The notes below the pieces were generated by a model, which did not search any database, had not been told where the DNA came from, and was given only the letters and a program-made list of their open reading frames with translations. Source: Orychophragmus violaceus (taxonomy: Eukaryota; Streptophyta; Magnoliopsida; Brassicales; Brassicaceae). From it: a DNA stretch of 64,000 bases. This document shows positions 1 to 14,006 of this stretch, piece by piece. Numbering within the stretch: the stretch's first letter is position 1; every line of letters begins with the position of its first letter. The position numbers and the translations under genes were made by a program. The stretch lies in assembly GCA_030180135.1 (NCBI GenBank), contig CM058230.1:107127503-107191502 (forward strand). The letters run 5' to 3'.

Positions 1-3000
1 CTTGGTTTTTCATGCACCGCGACTGTCCCACGGTGCATAGGATCAGTCCACGATCAGTTTATCATATACCGTCATTTTGTTTTTCACTTGTTTCCTCCAC
101 CACACCTCCTTACTGTCCATATGAGGGGTTTTGGTCGTGGTACTTTCGAAAAAACTCGACCCGATCCTTCCCGGGACATGAACACTTGGTTTTTCATGCA
201 CCGCGACTGTCCCACGGTGCATAGGATCAGTCCACGATCGGTTTATCATATACCGTCATTTTTTTTTCCACCCGTTTCGTCCACCACACCTCCTTACTGT
301 CCATATGAGGGGTTTTGGTCGTGGTACTTTCGAAAAAACTCGACCCGATTCTTCCCGGGCCATGAACACTTGGTTTTTCATGCACCGCGACTGTCCCACG
401 GTGCATAGGATCAGTCCACGATCGGTTTATCATATACCGTCATTTTTTTTCACCCGTTTCCTCCACCACACCTCCTTACTGTCCATATGAGGGGTTTTGG
501 TCGTGGTACTTTCGAAAAAACTCGACCCGATTCTTCCCAGGCCATGAACACTTGGTTTTTCATGCACCGCGACTGTCCCACGGTGCATAGGATCAGTCCA
601 CGATCAGTTTATCATATACCGTCATTTTTTTCACATGTTTCCTCCACCACACCTCCTTACTGTCTATATGAGGGGTTTTGGTCGTGGTACTTTCGAAAAA
701 ACTCGACCCGATCCTTCTCGGGACATGAACACTTGGTTTTTCATGCACCGCGACTGTCCCACGGTGCATAGCATCAGTCCACGATCAGTTTATCATATAC
801 CGTCATTTTGTTTTCACCCGTTTCCTCCACCACACCTCCTTACTGTCTATATGAGGGGTTTTGGTCGTGGTACTTTCGAAAAAACTTGACCCGATCCTTC
901 CCGGGACATGAACACTTGGTTTTTCATGCACCGCGACTGTCCCACGGTACATAGGATCAGTCCACGATCGGTTTATCATATACCGTCATTTTTTCACATG
1001 TTTCCTCCACCACACCTCCTTACTGTCCATATGAGGGGTTTTGGCGTGTTACTTTCGAAAAAACTCGACCCGATTCTTCCCGGGCCATGAACACTTGGTT
1101 TTTCATGCACCGCGACTGTCCCACGGTGCATAGGATCAGTGCACGATCAGTTTATCATATACCGTCATTTTTTTCACCCGTTTCCTCCACCACACCTCCT
1201 TACCGTCCATATGAGGGGTTTTGGTCGTGGTACTTTCGAAAAAACTCGACCCGATTCTTCCCGGGCCATGAACACTTGGTTTTTCATGTACCGCGACTGT
1301 CCCACGGTGCATAGGATCAGTCCACGATCAGCTTATCATATCCCGTCATTTTTTTTTCACCTGTTTCCTCCACCACACCTCCTTACTGTCCATATGAGGG
1401 GTTTTGGTCGTGGTACTTTCGAAAAAACTCGACCCGATCCTTCTCGGGACATGAACACTTGGTTTTTCATGCACCGCGACTGTCCCACGGTGCATAGGAT
1501 CAGTCCACGATCAGTTTATCATATCCCGTCATTTTTTTTCCACCTGTTTCCTCCACCACACCTCCTTACTGTCTATATGAGGGGTTTTGGTCGTGGTACT
1601 TTTGAAAAAACTCGACCCGATTCTTCCCGGGCCATGAACACTTGGTTTTTCATGCACCGCGACTGTCCCACGGTGCATAGGATCAGTCCACGATCAGTTT
1701 ATCATATACCGTCATTTTGTTTTTCACTTGTTTCCTCCACCACACCTCCTTACTGTCCATATGAGGGGTTTTGGTCGTGGTACTTTCGAAAAAACTCGAC
1801 CCGATCCTTCCCGGGACATGAACACTTGGTTTTTCATGCACCGCGACTGTCCCACGGTGCATAGGATCAGTCCACGATCGGTTTATCATATACCGTCATT
1901 TTTTTTTTCCACCCGTTTCGTCCACCACACCTCCTTACTGTCCATATGAGGGGTTTTGGTCGTGGTACTTTCGAAAAAACTCGACCCGATTCTTCCCGGG
2001 CCATGAACACTTGGTTTTTCATGCACCGCGACTGTCCCACGGTGCATAGGATCAGTCCACGATCGGTTTATCATATACCGTCATTTTTTTTCACCCGTTT
2101 CCTCCACCACACCTCCTTACTGTCCATATGAGGGGTTTTGGTCGTGGTACTTTCGAAAAAACTCGACCTGATTCTTCCCGGGCCATGAACACTTGGTTTT
2201 TCATGCACCGCGACTGTCCCACGGTGCATAGGATCAGTCCACGATCAGTTTATCATATACCGTCATTTTTTTTTCACCCGTTTCCTCCACCACACCTCCT
2301 TACTGTCCATATGAGGGGTTTTGGTCGTGGTACTTTCGAAAAAACTCGACCCGATTCTTCCCAGGCCATGAACACTTGGTTTTTCATCCACCGCGACTGT
2401 CCCACGGTGCATAGGATCAGTCCACGATCAGTTTATCATATACCGTCATTTTTTTCACATGTTTCCTCCACCACACCTCCTTACTGTCTATATGAGGGGT
2501 TTTGGTCGTGGTACTTTCGAAAAAACTCGACCCGATCCTTCTCGGGACATGAACACTTGGTTTTTCATGCACCGCGACTGTCCCACGGTGCATAGGATCA
2601 GTCCACGATCAGTTTATCATATACCGTCATTTTGTTTTCACCCATTTCCTCCACCACACCTCCTTACTGTCTATATGAGGGGTTTTGGTCGTGGTACTTT
2701 CGAAAAAACTTGACCCGATCCTTCCCGGGACATGAACACTTGGTTTTTCATGCACCGCGACTGTCCCACGGTGCATAGGATCAGTCCACGATCGGTTTAT
2801 CATATACCGTCATTTTTTTCACATGTTTCCTCCACCACACCTCCTTACTGTCCATATGAGGGGTTTTGGTCGTGTTACTTTCGAAAAAACTCGACCCGAT
2901 TCTTCCCGGGCCATGAACACTTGGTTTTTCATGCACCGCGACTGTCCCACGGTGCATAGGATCAGTGCACGATCAGTTTATCATATACCGTCATTTTTTT

Positions 3001-6000
3001 CACCCGTTTCCTCAACCACACCTCCTTACCGTCCATATGAGGGGTTTTGGTCGTGGTACTTTCGAAAAAACTCGACCCGATTCTTCCCGGGCCATGAACA
3101 CTTGGTTTTTCATGTACCGCGACTGTCCCACGGTGCATAGGATCAGTCCACGATCAGCTTATCATATCCCGTCATTTTTTTTCACCTGTTTCCTCCACCA
3201 CACCTCCTTACTGTCCATATGAGGGGTTTTGGTCGTGGTACTTTCGAAAAAACTCGACCCGATCCTTCTCGGGACATGAACACTTGGTTTTTCATGCACC
3301 GCGACTGTCCCACGGTGCATAGGATCAGTCCACGATCAGTTTATCATATCCCGTCATTTTTTTTCCACCTGTTTCCTCCACCACACCTCCTTACTGTCCA
3401 TATGAGGGGTTTTGGTCGTGGTACTTTCGAAAAAACTCGACCCGATTCTTCCCGGGCCATGAACACTTGGTTTTTCATGCACCGCGACTGTCCCACGGTG
3501 CATAGGATCAGTCCACGATCGGTTTATCATATACCGTCATTTTTTTTTCACCCGTTTCCTCCACCACACCTCCTTACTGTCCATATGAGGGGTTTTGGTC
3601 GTGGTACTTTCGAAAAAACTCGACCCGATTCTTCCCGGGCCATGAACACTTGGTTTTTCATGCACCGCGACTGTCCCACGGTGCATAGGATCAGTCCACG
3701 ATCAGTTTATCATATACCGTCATTTTTTTTTCACCCGTTTCCTCCACCACACCTCCTTACTGTCCATATGAGGGGTTTTGGTCGTGGTACTTTCGAAAAA
3801 ACTCGACCCGATTCTTCCCAGGCCATGAACACTTGGTTTTTCATGCACCGCGACTGTCCCACGGTGCATAGGATCAGTCCACGATCAGTTTATCATATAC
3901 CGTCATTTTTTTTTCACATGTTTCCTCCACCACACCTCCTTACTGTCTATATGAGGGGTTTTGGTCGTGGTACTTTCGAAAAAACTCGACCCGATCCTTC
4001 TCGGGACATGAACACTTGGTTTTTCATGCACCGCGACTGTCCCACGGTGCATAGGATCAGTCCACGATCAGTTTATCATATACCGTCATTTTGTTTTCAC
4101 CCGTTTCCTCCACCACACCTCCTTACTGTCTATATGAGGGGTTTTGGTCGTGGTACTTTCGAAAAAACTTGACCCGATCCTTCCCGGGACATGAACACTT
4201 GGTTTTTCATGCACCGCGACTGTCCCACGGTGCATAGGATCAGTCCACGATCGGTTTATCATATACCGTCATTTTTTTCACATGTTTCCTCCACCACACC
4301 TCCTTACTGTCCATATGAGGGGTTTTGGCGTGTTACTTTCGAAAAAACTCGACCCGATTCTTCCCGGGCCATGAACACTTGGTTTTTCATGCACCGCGAC
4401 TGTCCCACGGTGCATAGGATCAGTGCACGATCAGTTTATCATATACCGTCATTTTTTTCACCCGTTTCCTCCACCACACCTCCTTACCGTCCATATGAGG
4501 GGTTTTGGTCGTGGTACTTTCGAAAAAACTCGACCCGATTCTTCCCGGGCCATGAACACTTGGTTTTTCATGTACCGCGACTGTCCCACGGTGCATAGGA
4601 TCAGTCCACGATCAGCTTATCATATCCCGTCATTTTTTTTTCACCTGTTTCCTCCACCACACCTCCTTACTGTCCTTATGAGGGGTTTTGGTCGTGGTAC
4701 TTTCGAAAAAACTCGACCCGATCCTTCTCGGGACATGAACACTTGGTTTTTCATGCACCGCGACTGTCCCACGGTGCATAGGATCAGTCCACGATCAGTT
4801 TATCATATCCCGTCATTTTTTTTCCACCTGTTTCCTCCACCACACCTCCTTACTGTCTATATGAGGGGTTTTGGTCGTGGTACTTTTGAAAAAACTCGAC
4901 CCGATTCTTCCCGGGCCATGAACACTTGGTTTTTCATGCACCGCGACTGTCCCACGGTGCATAGGATCAGTCCACGATCAGTTTATCATATACCGTCATT
5001 TTGTTTTTCACTTGTTTCCTCCACCACACCTCCTTACTGTCCATATGAGGGGTTTTGGTCGTGGTACTTTCGAAAAAACTCGACCCGATCCTTCCCGGGA
5101 CATGAACACTTGGTTTTTCATGCACCGCGACTGTCCCACGGTGCATAGGATCAGTCCACGATCGGTTTATCATATACCGTCATTTTTTTTTCCACCCGTT
5201 TCGTCCACCACACCTCCTTACTGTCCATATGAGGGGTTTTGGTCGTGGTACTTTCGAAAAAACTCGACCCGATTCTTCCCGGGCCATGAACACTTGGTTT
5301 TTCATGCACCGCGACTGTCCCACGGTGCATAGGATCAGTCCACGATCGGTTTATCATATACCGTCATTTTTTTTTCACCCGTTTCCTCCACCACACCTCC
5401 TTACTGTCCATATGAGGGGTTTTGGTCGTGGTACTTTCGAAAAAACTCGACCCGATTCTTCCCAGGCCATGAACACTTGGTTTTTCATGCACCGCGACTG
5501 TCCCACGGTGCATAGGATCAGTCCACGATCAGTTTATCATATAACGTCATTTTTTTTTCACATGTTTCCTCCACCACACCTCCTTACTGTCTATATGAGG
5601 GGTTTTGGTCGTGGTACTTTCGAAAAAACTCGACCCGATCCTTCTCGGGACATGAACACTTGGTTTTTCATGCACCGCGACTGTCCCACGGTGCATAGGA
5701 TCAGTCCACGATCAGTTTATCATATACCGTCATTTTGTTTTCACCCGTTTCCTCCACCACACCTCCTTACTGTCTATATGAGGGGTTTTGGTCGTGGTAC
5801 TTTCGAAAAAACTTGACCCGATCCTTCCCGGGACATGAACACTTGGTTTTTCATGCACCGCGACTGTCCCACGGTGCATAGGATCAGTCCACGATCGGTT
5901 TATCATATACCGTCATTTTTTTCACATGTTTCCTCCACCACACCTCCTTACTGTCCATATGAGGGGTTTTGGCGTGTTACTTTCGAAAAAACTCGACCCG

Positions 6001-8570
6001 ATTCTTCCCGGGCCATGAACACTTGGTTTTTCATGCACCGCGACTGTCCCACGGTGCATAGGATCAGTGCACGATCAGTTTATCATATACCGTCATTTTT
6101 TTTCACCCGTTTCCTCCACCACACCTCCTTACCGTCCATATGAGGGGTTTTGGTCGTGGTACTTTCGAAAAAACTCGACCCGATTCTTCCCGGGCCATGA
6201 ACACTTGGTTTTTCATGTACCGCGACTGTCCCACGGTGCATAGGATCAGTCCACGATCAGCTTATCATATCCCGTCATTTTTTTTTCACCTGTTTCCTCC
6301 ACCACACCTCCTTACTGTCCATATGAGGGGTTTTGGTCGTGGTACTTTCGAAAAAACTCGACCCGATCCTTCTCGGGACATGAACACTTGGTTTTTCATG
6401 CACCGCGACTGTCCCACGGTGCATAGGATCAGTCCACGATCAGTTTATCATATCCCGTCATTTTTTTTCCACCTGTTTCCTCCACCACACCTCCTTACTG
6501 TCTATATGAGGGGTTTTGGTCGTGGTACTTTTGAAAAAACTCGACCCGATTCTTCCCGGGCCATGAACACTTGGTTTTTCATGCACCGCGACTGTCCCAC
6601 GGTGCATAGGATCAGTCCACGATCAGTTTATCATATACCGTCATTTTGTTTTTCACTTGTTTCCTCCACCACACCTCCTTACTGTCCATATGAGGGGTTT
6701 TGGTCGTGGTACTTTCGAAAAAACTCGACCCGATCCTTCCCGGGACATGAACACTTGGTTTTTCATGCACCGCGACTGTCCCACGGTGCATAGGATCAGT
6801 CCACGATCGGTTTATCATATACCGTCATTTTTTTTTCCACCCGTTTCGTCCACCACACCTCCTTACTGTCCATATGAGGGGTTTTGGTCGTGGTACTTTC
6901 GAAAAAACTCGACCCGATTCTTCCCGGGCCATGAACACTTGGTTTTTCATGCACCGCGACTGTCCCACGGTGCATAGGATCAGTCCACGATCGGTTTATC
7001 ATATACCGTCATTTTTTTTTCACCCGTTTCCTCCACCACACCTCCTTACTGTCCATATGAGGGGTTTTGGTCGTGGTACTTTCGAAAAAACTCGACCCGA
7101 TTCTTCCTGGGCCATGAACACTTGGTTTTTCATGCACCGCGACTGTCCCACGGTGCATAGGATCAGTCCACGATCAGTTTATCATATACCGTCATTTTTT
7201 TTTCACCCGTTTCCTCCACCACACCTCCTTACTGTCCATATGAGGGGTTTTGGTCGTGGTACTTTCCAAAAAACTCGACCCGATTCTTCCCAGGCCATGA
7301 ACACTTGGTTTTTCATGCACCGCGACTGTCCCACGGTGCATAGGATCAGTCCACGATCAGTTTATCATATACCGTCATTTTTTTTTCACATGTTTCCTCC
7401 ACCACACCTCCTTACTGTCTATATGAGGGGTTTTGGTCGTGGTACTTTCGAAAAAACTCGACCCGATCCTTCTCGGGACATGAACACTTGGTTTTTCATG
7501 CACCGCGACTGTCCCACGGTGCATAGGATCAGTCCACGATCAGTTTATCATATACCGTCATTTTGTTTTCACCCGTTTCCTCCACCACACCTCCTTACTG
7601 TCTATATGAGGGGTTTTGGTCGTGGTACTTTCGAAAAAACTTGACCCGATCCTTCCCGGGACATGAACACTTGGTTTTTCATGCACCGCGACTGTCCCAC
7701 GGTGCATAGGATCAGTCCACGATCGGTTTATCATATACCGTCATTTTTTTCACATGTTTCCTCCACCACACCTCCTTACTGTCCATATGAGGGGTTTTGG
7801 TCGTGTTACTTTCGAAAAAACTCGACCCGATTCTTCCCGGGCCATGAACACTTGGTTTTTCATGCACCGCGACTGTCCCACGGTGCATAGGATCAGTGCA
7901 CGATCAGTTTATCATATACCGTCATTTTTTTCACCCGTTTCCTCCACCACACCTCCTTACCGTCCATATGAGGGGTTTTGGTCGTGGTACTTTCGAAAAA
8001 ACTCGACCCGATTCTTCCCGGGCCATGAACACTTGGTTTTTCATGTACCGCGACTGTCCCACGGTGCATAGGATCAGTCCACGATCAGCTTATCCTATCC
8101 CGTCATTTTTTTTTCACCTGTTTCCTCCACCACACCTCCTTACTGTCCATATGAGGGGTTTTGGTCGTGGTACTTTCGAAAAAACTCGACCCGATCCTTC
8201 TCGGGACATGAACACTTGGTTTTTCATGCACCGCGACTGTCCCACGGTGCATAGGATCAGTCCACGATCAGTTTATCATATCCCGTCATTTTTTTTCCAC
8301 CTGTTTCCTCCACCACACCTCCTTACTGTCTATATGAGGGGTTTTGGTCGTGGTACTTTTGAAAAAACTCGACCCGATTCTTCCCGGGCCATGAACACTT
8401 GGTTTTTCATGCACCGCGACTGTCCCACGGTGCATAGGATCAGTCCACGATCAGTTTATCCTATCCCATCATTTTTTTTTCACTTGTTTCCTCCACCACA
8501 CCTCCTTACTGTCCATATGAGGGGTTTTGGTCGTGGTACTTCCGAAAAAACTCGACCCGATCCTTCTCGG
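1..8570. repeat. Centromere-type satellite array, block 1 (about 47 monomers of ~182 bp)
   Basis: Head-to-tail monomers of about 182-183 bp, very similar to each other. Each has the same landmarks: a GCACCGCGACTGTCCCAC segment, a variable T-tract of about 5-9 T, CCTCCACCACACCTCCTTAC, CCATATGAGGGGTTTTGG and TTTCGAAAAAACTCGACCC. Diagnostic variants return in groups: CAGTGCACG near 1138, 2964, 4423, 6066 and 7895, and CATGTACCG about 146 bp after each. This shows higher-order repeats of 10, 8, 9 and 10 monomers. The CCATATGAG string resembles the Arabidopsis 180-bp centromere repeat (recalled, not searched). No gene is present; long reading frames here exist only because the monomer lacks stops in one frame. 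Confidence 0.95.
8566..8570. repeat. Target-site duplication of element A, left copy (CTCGG)
   Basis: CTCGG directly precedes the TG of element A and is repeated at 17546-17550 directly after its terminal CA. Removing the element and one copy restores a normal satellite stretch (CTTCTCGGGACATG). Confidence 0.95.
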
Positions 8571-10500
8571 TGACAAGACCCCTCCCGGCCATAGGGCCGG
8601 TTTGGATTGCCACTACTTAACCAATTTGATCTTGAGGTTTCATAAGAACCTCAAGTCCATTTTAGTCATACTTAAACGATTTCATTTCATTCATTCAACA
8701 ATTTGATTCACAAAAGACTAAGGCAAAATAGACATTTTATTAATAAGTAAAAGGTACCAAATACAACTGTGGTTCAATTCGCATTATGCTAAAGTATTCG
8801 GTCCTAAAACAATGTCTACCAAACTAACACCACTCGTCCCCAAGTCTTGTCCGCGCCTAGGTCTGATCATCATCATGATCTCCTGAAAACAAAACAAGTT
8901 CATGAGATTTCCATATTCGTTTATATTCGTTTTCATGCATCCTAGCATTTATATTCTATATGATCCCACAAACTTTATATTATACAATCAATCTAACATT
9001 TCTATAATAATCCTAAGTTCTAAACATTGGCCGTTATAGTTCCCGTTACACCAACCGCAAACCGCATACACACTCGGCCCATGGACGTGAGCGTGTGGAC
9101 GCGCATTCTCGGCGTACGGTCACATGGTCGGATGGTTGGACTTACGGCCGTGGTGTTGTACCGCGATCATCCGCATGTTGGCGCGCGGATGGATGCTCAG
9201 TCATGACGCGTACCGGGACGGACGCATCAGTCCAACGCGCGATAGACCTTACGGTCACGCGGATGGATCGGTACGTACGCGTACTGCCGGCTTGACGTAA
9301 CGATCGCACGTCCATACGTTGCGTCAACGGAAGACGATCCTCGGTCTAACACGGTCGGTCTTGCGGTGTGGTCGCGTAACCGCGAACGGACGCGACTCTT
9401 CATGCGAACGGACGCGATCATTACCGCGGACGGTTACGACCGTTCCTTCGGTCCGCATGATACACCGCGGCCAAACGATCGTTTGGGACAGTCCGTGGAC
9501 CATCCGCGATCGTGTGCACCATGTACCGATGAATTGACGTGCGGTTATGCCAAGTGTTCCCACGGTCATTTCCCTGAACCGTTTCACGCCGTCAGACCGA
9601 TCATACCTTGGCCTCTCGGTTCTCGGCTTACCGTCCTCTCGACGGGCCGTTAAACCGTTCGATGCGGTACGATCCTTTGGGTCATATGGGCGCTGGAAAC
9701 CGCGACTAACCGCCAAGCCAATTCACCACGACCAAGGCCTTATGGCCGGTCGTGTAACAAGCATAAAGGCGAGTTCAGAACAAAGGAGAAGAAAGAGTTT
9801 TCCGGCCATAGTACAACCGGCCGTGACCGCTAGGGTTTGGGCCAAGGCCTGGAAGAGATGGTCCGGTCTCTAACCTTAGATGTGGTCGTGGTCTTGCCGT
9901 GGGTTGTGGATGCCTCACCGGCCATCTTTTCTCCCCTTTCCTTGCGCTTTAACCACCACCAAATTTCCTCTTCAAACCGCCGGCCTTCTCTTGGAGATTC
10001 CGGCTTCTCTCTCTCTCTAGAACTCTCTCAAACTCTCGGTTTTAATGGCCTTTGCCTTTGGAGAATTTGTGAGCGATTTCCCTCTTGTGGGCGTGGGCGA
10101 AATTGGCCAAGTGATGGCCTATTTATAGGCTATGTTGGCGCCAACTTCCCTTGGGAGAAAGGGTGGGAGTTGTTGGCCGAATGGGTGCAACACTTGGTGG
10201 TACCCATTCGCTTGGTAACCGCTGGTCAGCTAGTGTCACTAGCTGACCTAGCTGGCCCAAGAGCTTAACACTCCGGCCAGCTGAGTTGAGCTGGTTGCCA
10301 GCTGACCTAGCTAGCCAGCTGGACTGTTCAGCTCAGCTGAGCTGACTTCCTCACTCCTTCACTTAGCTGAGCTCCTTCCAGCTGAGTCTCAGCTCCAAAA
10401 CGCCTATGGGACACTTGGTTTAGTCTCTCCGAACTTTCCCGTTCATGTTTCTGGTCCCATGGCCGTCCCGACTTCCTTAGGCTGGTCGGGGGATACTACA
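8571..10500 (-). repeat. Element A 3' LTR (1930 bp)
   Basis: Matches 15616-17545 at an offset of 7045 with about 12 substitutions. It contains a TATA box (reverse of TATTTATA near 10120), the 25-nt dyad at 10224-10248, an AGCT-rich stretch from about 10210 to 10395, and a CpG-rich segment at about 9060-9760 typical of the LTR leader regions here. It holds no gene: the short ORFs in the CpG-rich part are present in both strands and unrelated to known proteins. Confidence 0.95.
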
Positions 10501-13500
10501 AGTCTCCCCCCCTTGAAAGGGATTCGTCCCCGAATCCGCGTCAAGGTTTTTGTACCACTCTGGATAGTCGGCCTTCATTCGATTCTCGGTTTCCCAAGTA
10601 ATCTCTTTGGTCCCATTATGGATCCATTCCACTTTGACCATCTGTACCACTTTCTTTCGGGTTGCTTTTTCCATCCTATCTAGGATTCGGAGTGGTCGGA
10701 TTTCGATGGTCAAGTTTGGCCTAAGTTCCCTTGGAATCTCAGGTTCAACCTTGTCTTGATCCCCTAGACATTTGCGCAATTGTGAGACATGGAACACATT
10801 GTGGAATGCATCCATCTCGCTTGGCAAGTCTAACTTATAGGCGACCGCTCCAACCCGTTCAATGATTCGGAACGGTCCCAAATATCTGGGATCAAGCTTA
10901 CCACGCTTGGAAACCCTGGCCTGACCCTTGAAAGTGATCATCTTCAAGTAGACTTGGTCGCCTACTTCAAACTCAAGGTCCTTTCTTCTCTTGTCTGCAT
11001 AGCTCTTTTGACGGTGTTGAGCCTCTTTCATCTTGGCCTTGAGGAAACGGATTCGTTCCGTAGTTTCCTCTATTATGTCTGGTCCAACTATGCTTGACTC
11101 TCCAACTTCGGTCCAGCATAGTGGAGTTCGACAAGGCCGCCCATACAAAGCCTCGTAAGGCGACATTCCGATGCTTGTGTGATAACTGTTGTTATACGCA
11201 AACTCGGTCAAGGGTAGAAACTTCTCCCATGAGTCGCCCCATTCAAGAACACACGCCCTTAGCATGTCTTCTAGGGTTTGTATGGTCCTTTCGGATTGAC
11301 CGTCCGTCTGGGGATGGTAAGCCGTACTCATGTTCACTCTCGTTCCCAGGGCCTTCTGGAAGGCTTGCCAGAAATAAGAAGTAAACCGGCCGTCCCGGTC
11401 TGAAACTATACTTGATGGGATCCCATGAAGTCTCACGATCTCATCAATGTATACCTCAGCCAACTTCCCCACTCCGTCCGTCTTCTTGATGGCCAAGAAG
11501 TGGGCGGATTTCGTGAGCCTGTCTACCACAACCCAAATGGCATCTCGCCTGTTCCGGGTCGTAGGCAAACCGGTCACAAAGTCCATAGCTATGTTATCCC
11601 ATTTCCATTCCGGAATGGGAAGACTTTGTAGCAGACCACTCGGGACTTGGCGTTCAGCCTTGATTAGCTGACAGGTTGGGCACTTGGCCACCCAAGCAGC
11701 TACATCACGCTTCATCCCAACCCAATGATAGTACCGTTTGAGGTCATGGTACATCTTGGTATGGCCGGGATGAATTGAGAACTTAGACTGATGAGCCTCT
11801 CGTAAGATGGCTTCCTTCAGTTCCCATACGTTTGGCACACAGACTCGGCCATTTACCACAATCGTCCCATTGTTGGAGATTTGGTATTCTGTATGGTTGT
11901 TCTCTGCGGCTTTCACCAAATCCTCATCCCCCTTCTGAGCGAGCCGGACCTTAGTCAGAATATCTGCTTGGTCCGCCGCTCCTAAGCCAACTGGCTCCTC
12001 CCCCACGGTCAATGCACTGAGACGCAAGGAACGGACCAATCCGACCAAGGTCTCTGCATCCCGTTCACTAGCCACCTCGGTCCTTTTCCTACTTAGGGCG
12101 TCGGCCACGAGGTTGGCCTTCCCTGGATGGTAAGTAATGTCCAGATCGTAATCGGCCACTAGTTCCATCCATCTTCTTTGACGAAGATTGAGCTCAGGTT
12201 GGGTGAACACATACTTCAGGCTCTTATGGTCCGTAAATAGTTGCACTTTCGCTCCGTAGAGATAAGATCTCCAGATCTTAAGTGCAAAGACTACAGCGGC
12301 CATCTCAAGATCATGAGTGGGATAATTCCCCTCATGTTTCCTTAATTGCCTTGAAGCATATGCAATCACTTTCCCTTCTTGCATCAACACACATCCCAAC
12401 CCATTGATTGACGCATCCGTGTAGACCACGTAAGGCACATCATCTTGGGGTTGGGTCAGGACTGGCGCCTTAGTCAACATCTCCTTGAGTTCCTTAAAAC
12501 TCTTTTCCGCGGCATCAGTCCATACAAACTTCACGTTTTTCCCGGTCAGCTTCGTCATGGCCTTGGCCATACTTGCAAACCCTTGGACAAAACGTCGGTA
12601 GTAGCCGGCCAGACCTAGAAAGCTTCGGACCTCAGTCGCGTTTCTCGGTCTTGGCCAATCCTCAATTGACCGGATCTTCTCCGGATCAACTGCCACTCCT
12701 TCCGCCGACACTATGTATCCTAGGAAGCCAATCCGCTCTTGCCAGAAACTACATTTACTTAGTTTGGCATAGAGCTTCTGTTCCCGCAACTTCTCCAACA
12801 CGATCCTAAGATGTTCCCGGTGTTCCCTAGGGTTCTTGGAGTAAACAAGTATGTCATCAATGAATATGATAACAAAACTGTCTAACCATTCCCGAAAGAC
12901 ACCGTTCATCATCTTCATGAACGCGGCTGGTGCATTTGTTAGACCGAACGGCATGACTACAAACTCGTAGTGTCCATACCGAGTTCGGAACGCGGTCTTC
13001 CTCACGTCCTCTGGTGCTATCGGGATTTGGTGGTATCCCGAAGCGAGGTCGATCTTGGAGAACACGGTTGAACCCTTGAGTTGGTCTAACAACTCGTCTA
13101 TCCGAGGCAATGGGTACTTGTTCTTGACAGTAACCCGATTGATGCCTCGGTAGTCTATGCACAAGCGGAGGCTCCCGTCTTTCTTCTTGACGAATAAGAC
13201 AGGCGCTCCCCAAGGAGAACTGCTTGGCCTAATAAAGCCCTTGTCCAGCAGTTCTTCTAACTGCTTCTTCAACTCAGCCATCTCGGCTGGGGCCATTCTA
13301 TATGGCGCCTTGGATAAGGGTTTCGTTCCGGGTTCAAGTTCAATGACGAACGGATCAGACCGGTCAGGCGGTAAGCCTTCTAATGGTCTAAAAACGTCCT
13401 CAAAGTCCTTAACCACTGGGATTTCCCCAACCTTAGCCTCCGGCCCTACTTCCTTGATCGTGATAGTGGCTAGGTATGCTTCACATCCCTTAGCCAACAT

Positions 13501-13904
13501 CTTCTCTGCTTGGATAGCAGAGACGATCAAGCTTCCCGAGGTTGGCCGTATTCCTTGGAACACAACCTTACTCTCAGGTTTCTCGAACTTCACCCTTCCC
13601 CGGTGACATTCAATGGTGGCTCGGTTTTGACCGAGCCAGTCCATACCCAAGATCACTTCGTGATGGTTGAGTTGGACCACCACTAGGTCAGCCGGCATGC
13701 TCACGCCCCCAATGGAAACGGGCACATCTCTGACTAATCCTAGCATGGGCATTACTTGCCCACCGGCGGCATTCACAATGCCTTGTCCGGCCACTTGTTC
13801 ACTTTGGAACAAGCCTTTCCCAATCATCCCGGGACTCACAAAACTGTGTGTAGCCCCGGAATCAAACAAGGTCAATGTTTCTACACCGCCTATCAAAACG
13901 GTCC
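10477..13904 (-). CDS. pol: Element A Pol: protease, reverse transcriptase, RNase H, integrase, chromodomain
   Basis: One open frame of about 1140 codons. Counting from the apparent second exon, an aspartic protease motif FDSGATHSF comes first (about residue 15), then reverse transcriptase with RLCIDYRGINRV, VMPFGLTNAP and the catalytic FIDDILVYSK, then RNase H with YTDAS and TDHKSLKYVF. Integrase follows with an H-H-C-C zinc finger (ending KCPTCQLIK) and core residues in MDFVTGLP, SDRDGRF and the glutamate of DGQSERT. The C terminus has PLRILDRMEKATRKK and EITWETE, resembling a Tekay-type chromodomain. No ATG opens the frame. It joins gag in frame only if 13905-14006 is removed. The end overlaps the polypurine tract and runs 24 bases into the LTR. 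The frame is intact, so this enzyme part could still be functional. Confidence 0.93.
10504..10513 (-). other. Element A polypurine tract
   Basis: On the minus strand the sequence reads GGGGGGGGAG three bases before the 3' LTR. This is the expected position of the primer for plus-strand DNA synthesis. A hairpin-forming GGATTCGGGGACGAATCC (10521-10538) lies immediately upstream. Confidence 0.85.
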
Positions 13905-14006
13905 CTACACATCGCCCTCAAATGTGTAAGCGCATCCCGCTTTTTCCCCAATATGATGCAATGCATTATTCAAATATTGAAGAAGGTTAGGGTTCCAGTA
14001 ACGTAC
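13905..14006 (-). other. Putative intron between gag and protease, element A (102 bp)
   Basis: On the minus strand the segment starts GTACGT after ATTACTG and ends GATGTGTAG before GGACCGTT. It contains CCCTAAC, a possible branch site. Read through unspliced, the gag frame meets TAA soon after the donor and further stops after that. Its length is a multiple of three, and removal fuses the gag frame to the protease frame. The homologous segment in element B has the same borders. Splicing is inferred, not shown. Confidence 0.7.

Noticed and set aside
1139..8573. Long plus-strand reading frames (up to 365 codons) made of a 61-residue repeat in the satellite blocks
   Set aside because: A 183-bp monomer is 61 codons and happens to lack stops in one frame; frames break wherever the T-tract changes length. 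No start context, no known domain, no selection pattern seen.
9324..9873. Frames of 60-146 codons on both strands in the CpG-rich LTR leaders (also 16369-16918, 49940-50741, 56993-57794)
   Set aside because: They duplicate exactly with the LTRs, overlap on both strands, resemble no protein and fall in putative leader introns.
10501..13990. Frames opposite pol in A and B (for example 149-codon frames at 13157-13606 and 53229-53678)
   Set aside because: Mirror frames of the conserved pol coding sequence in both elements.
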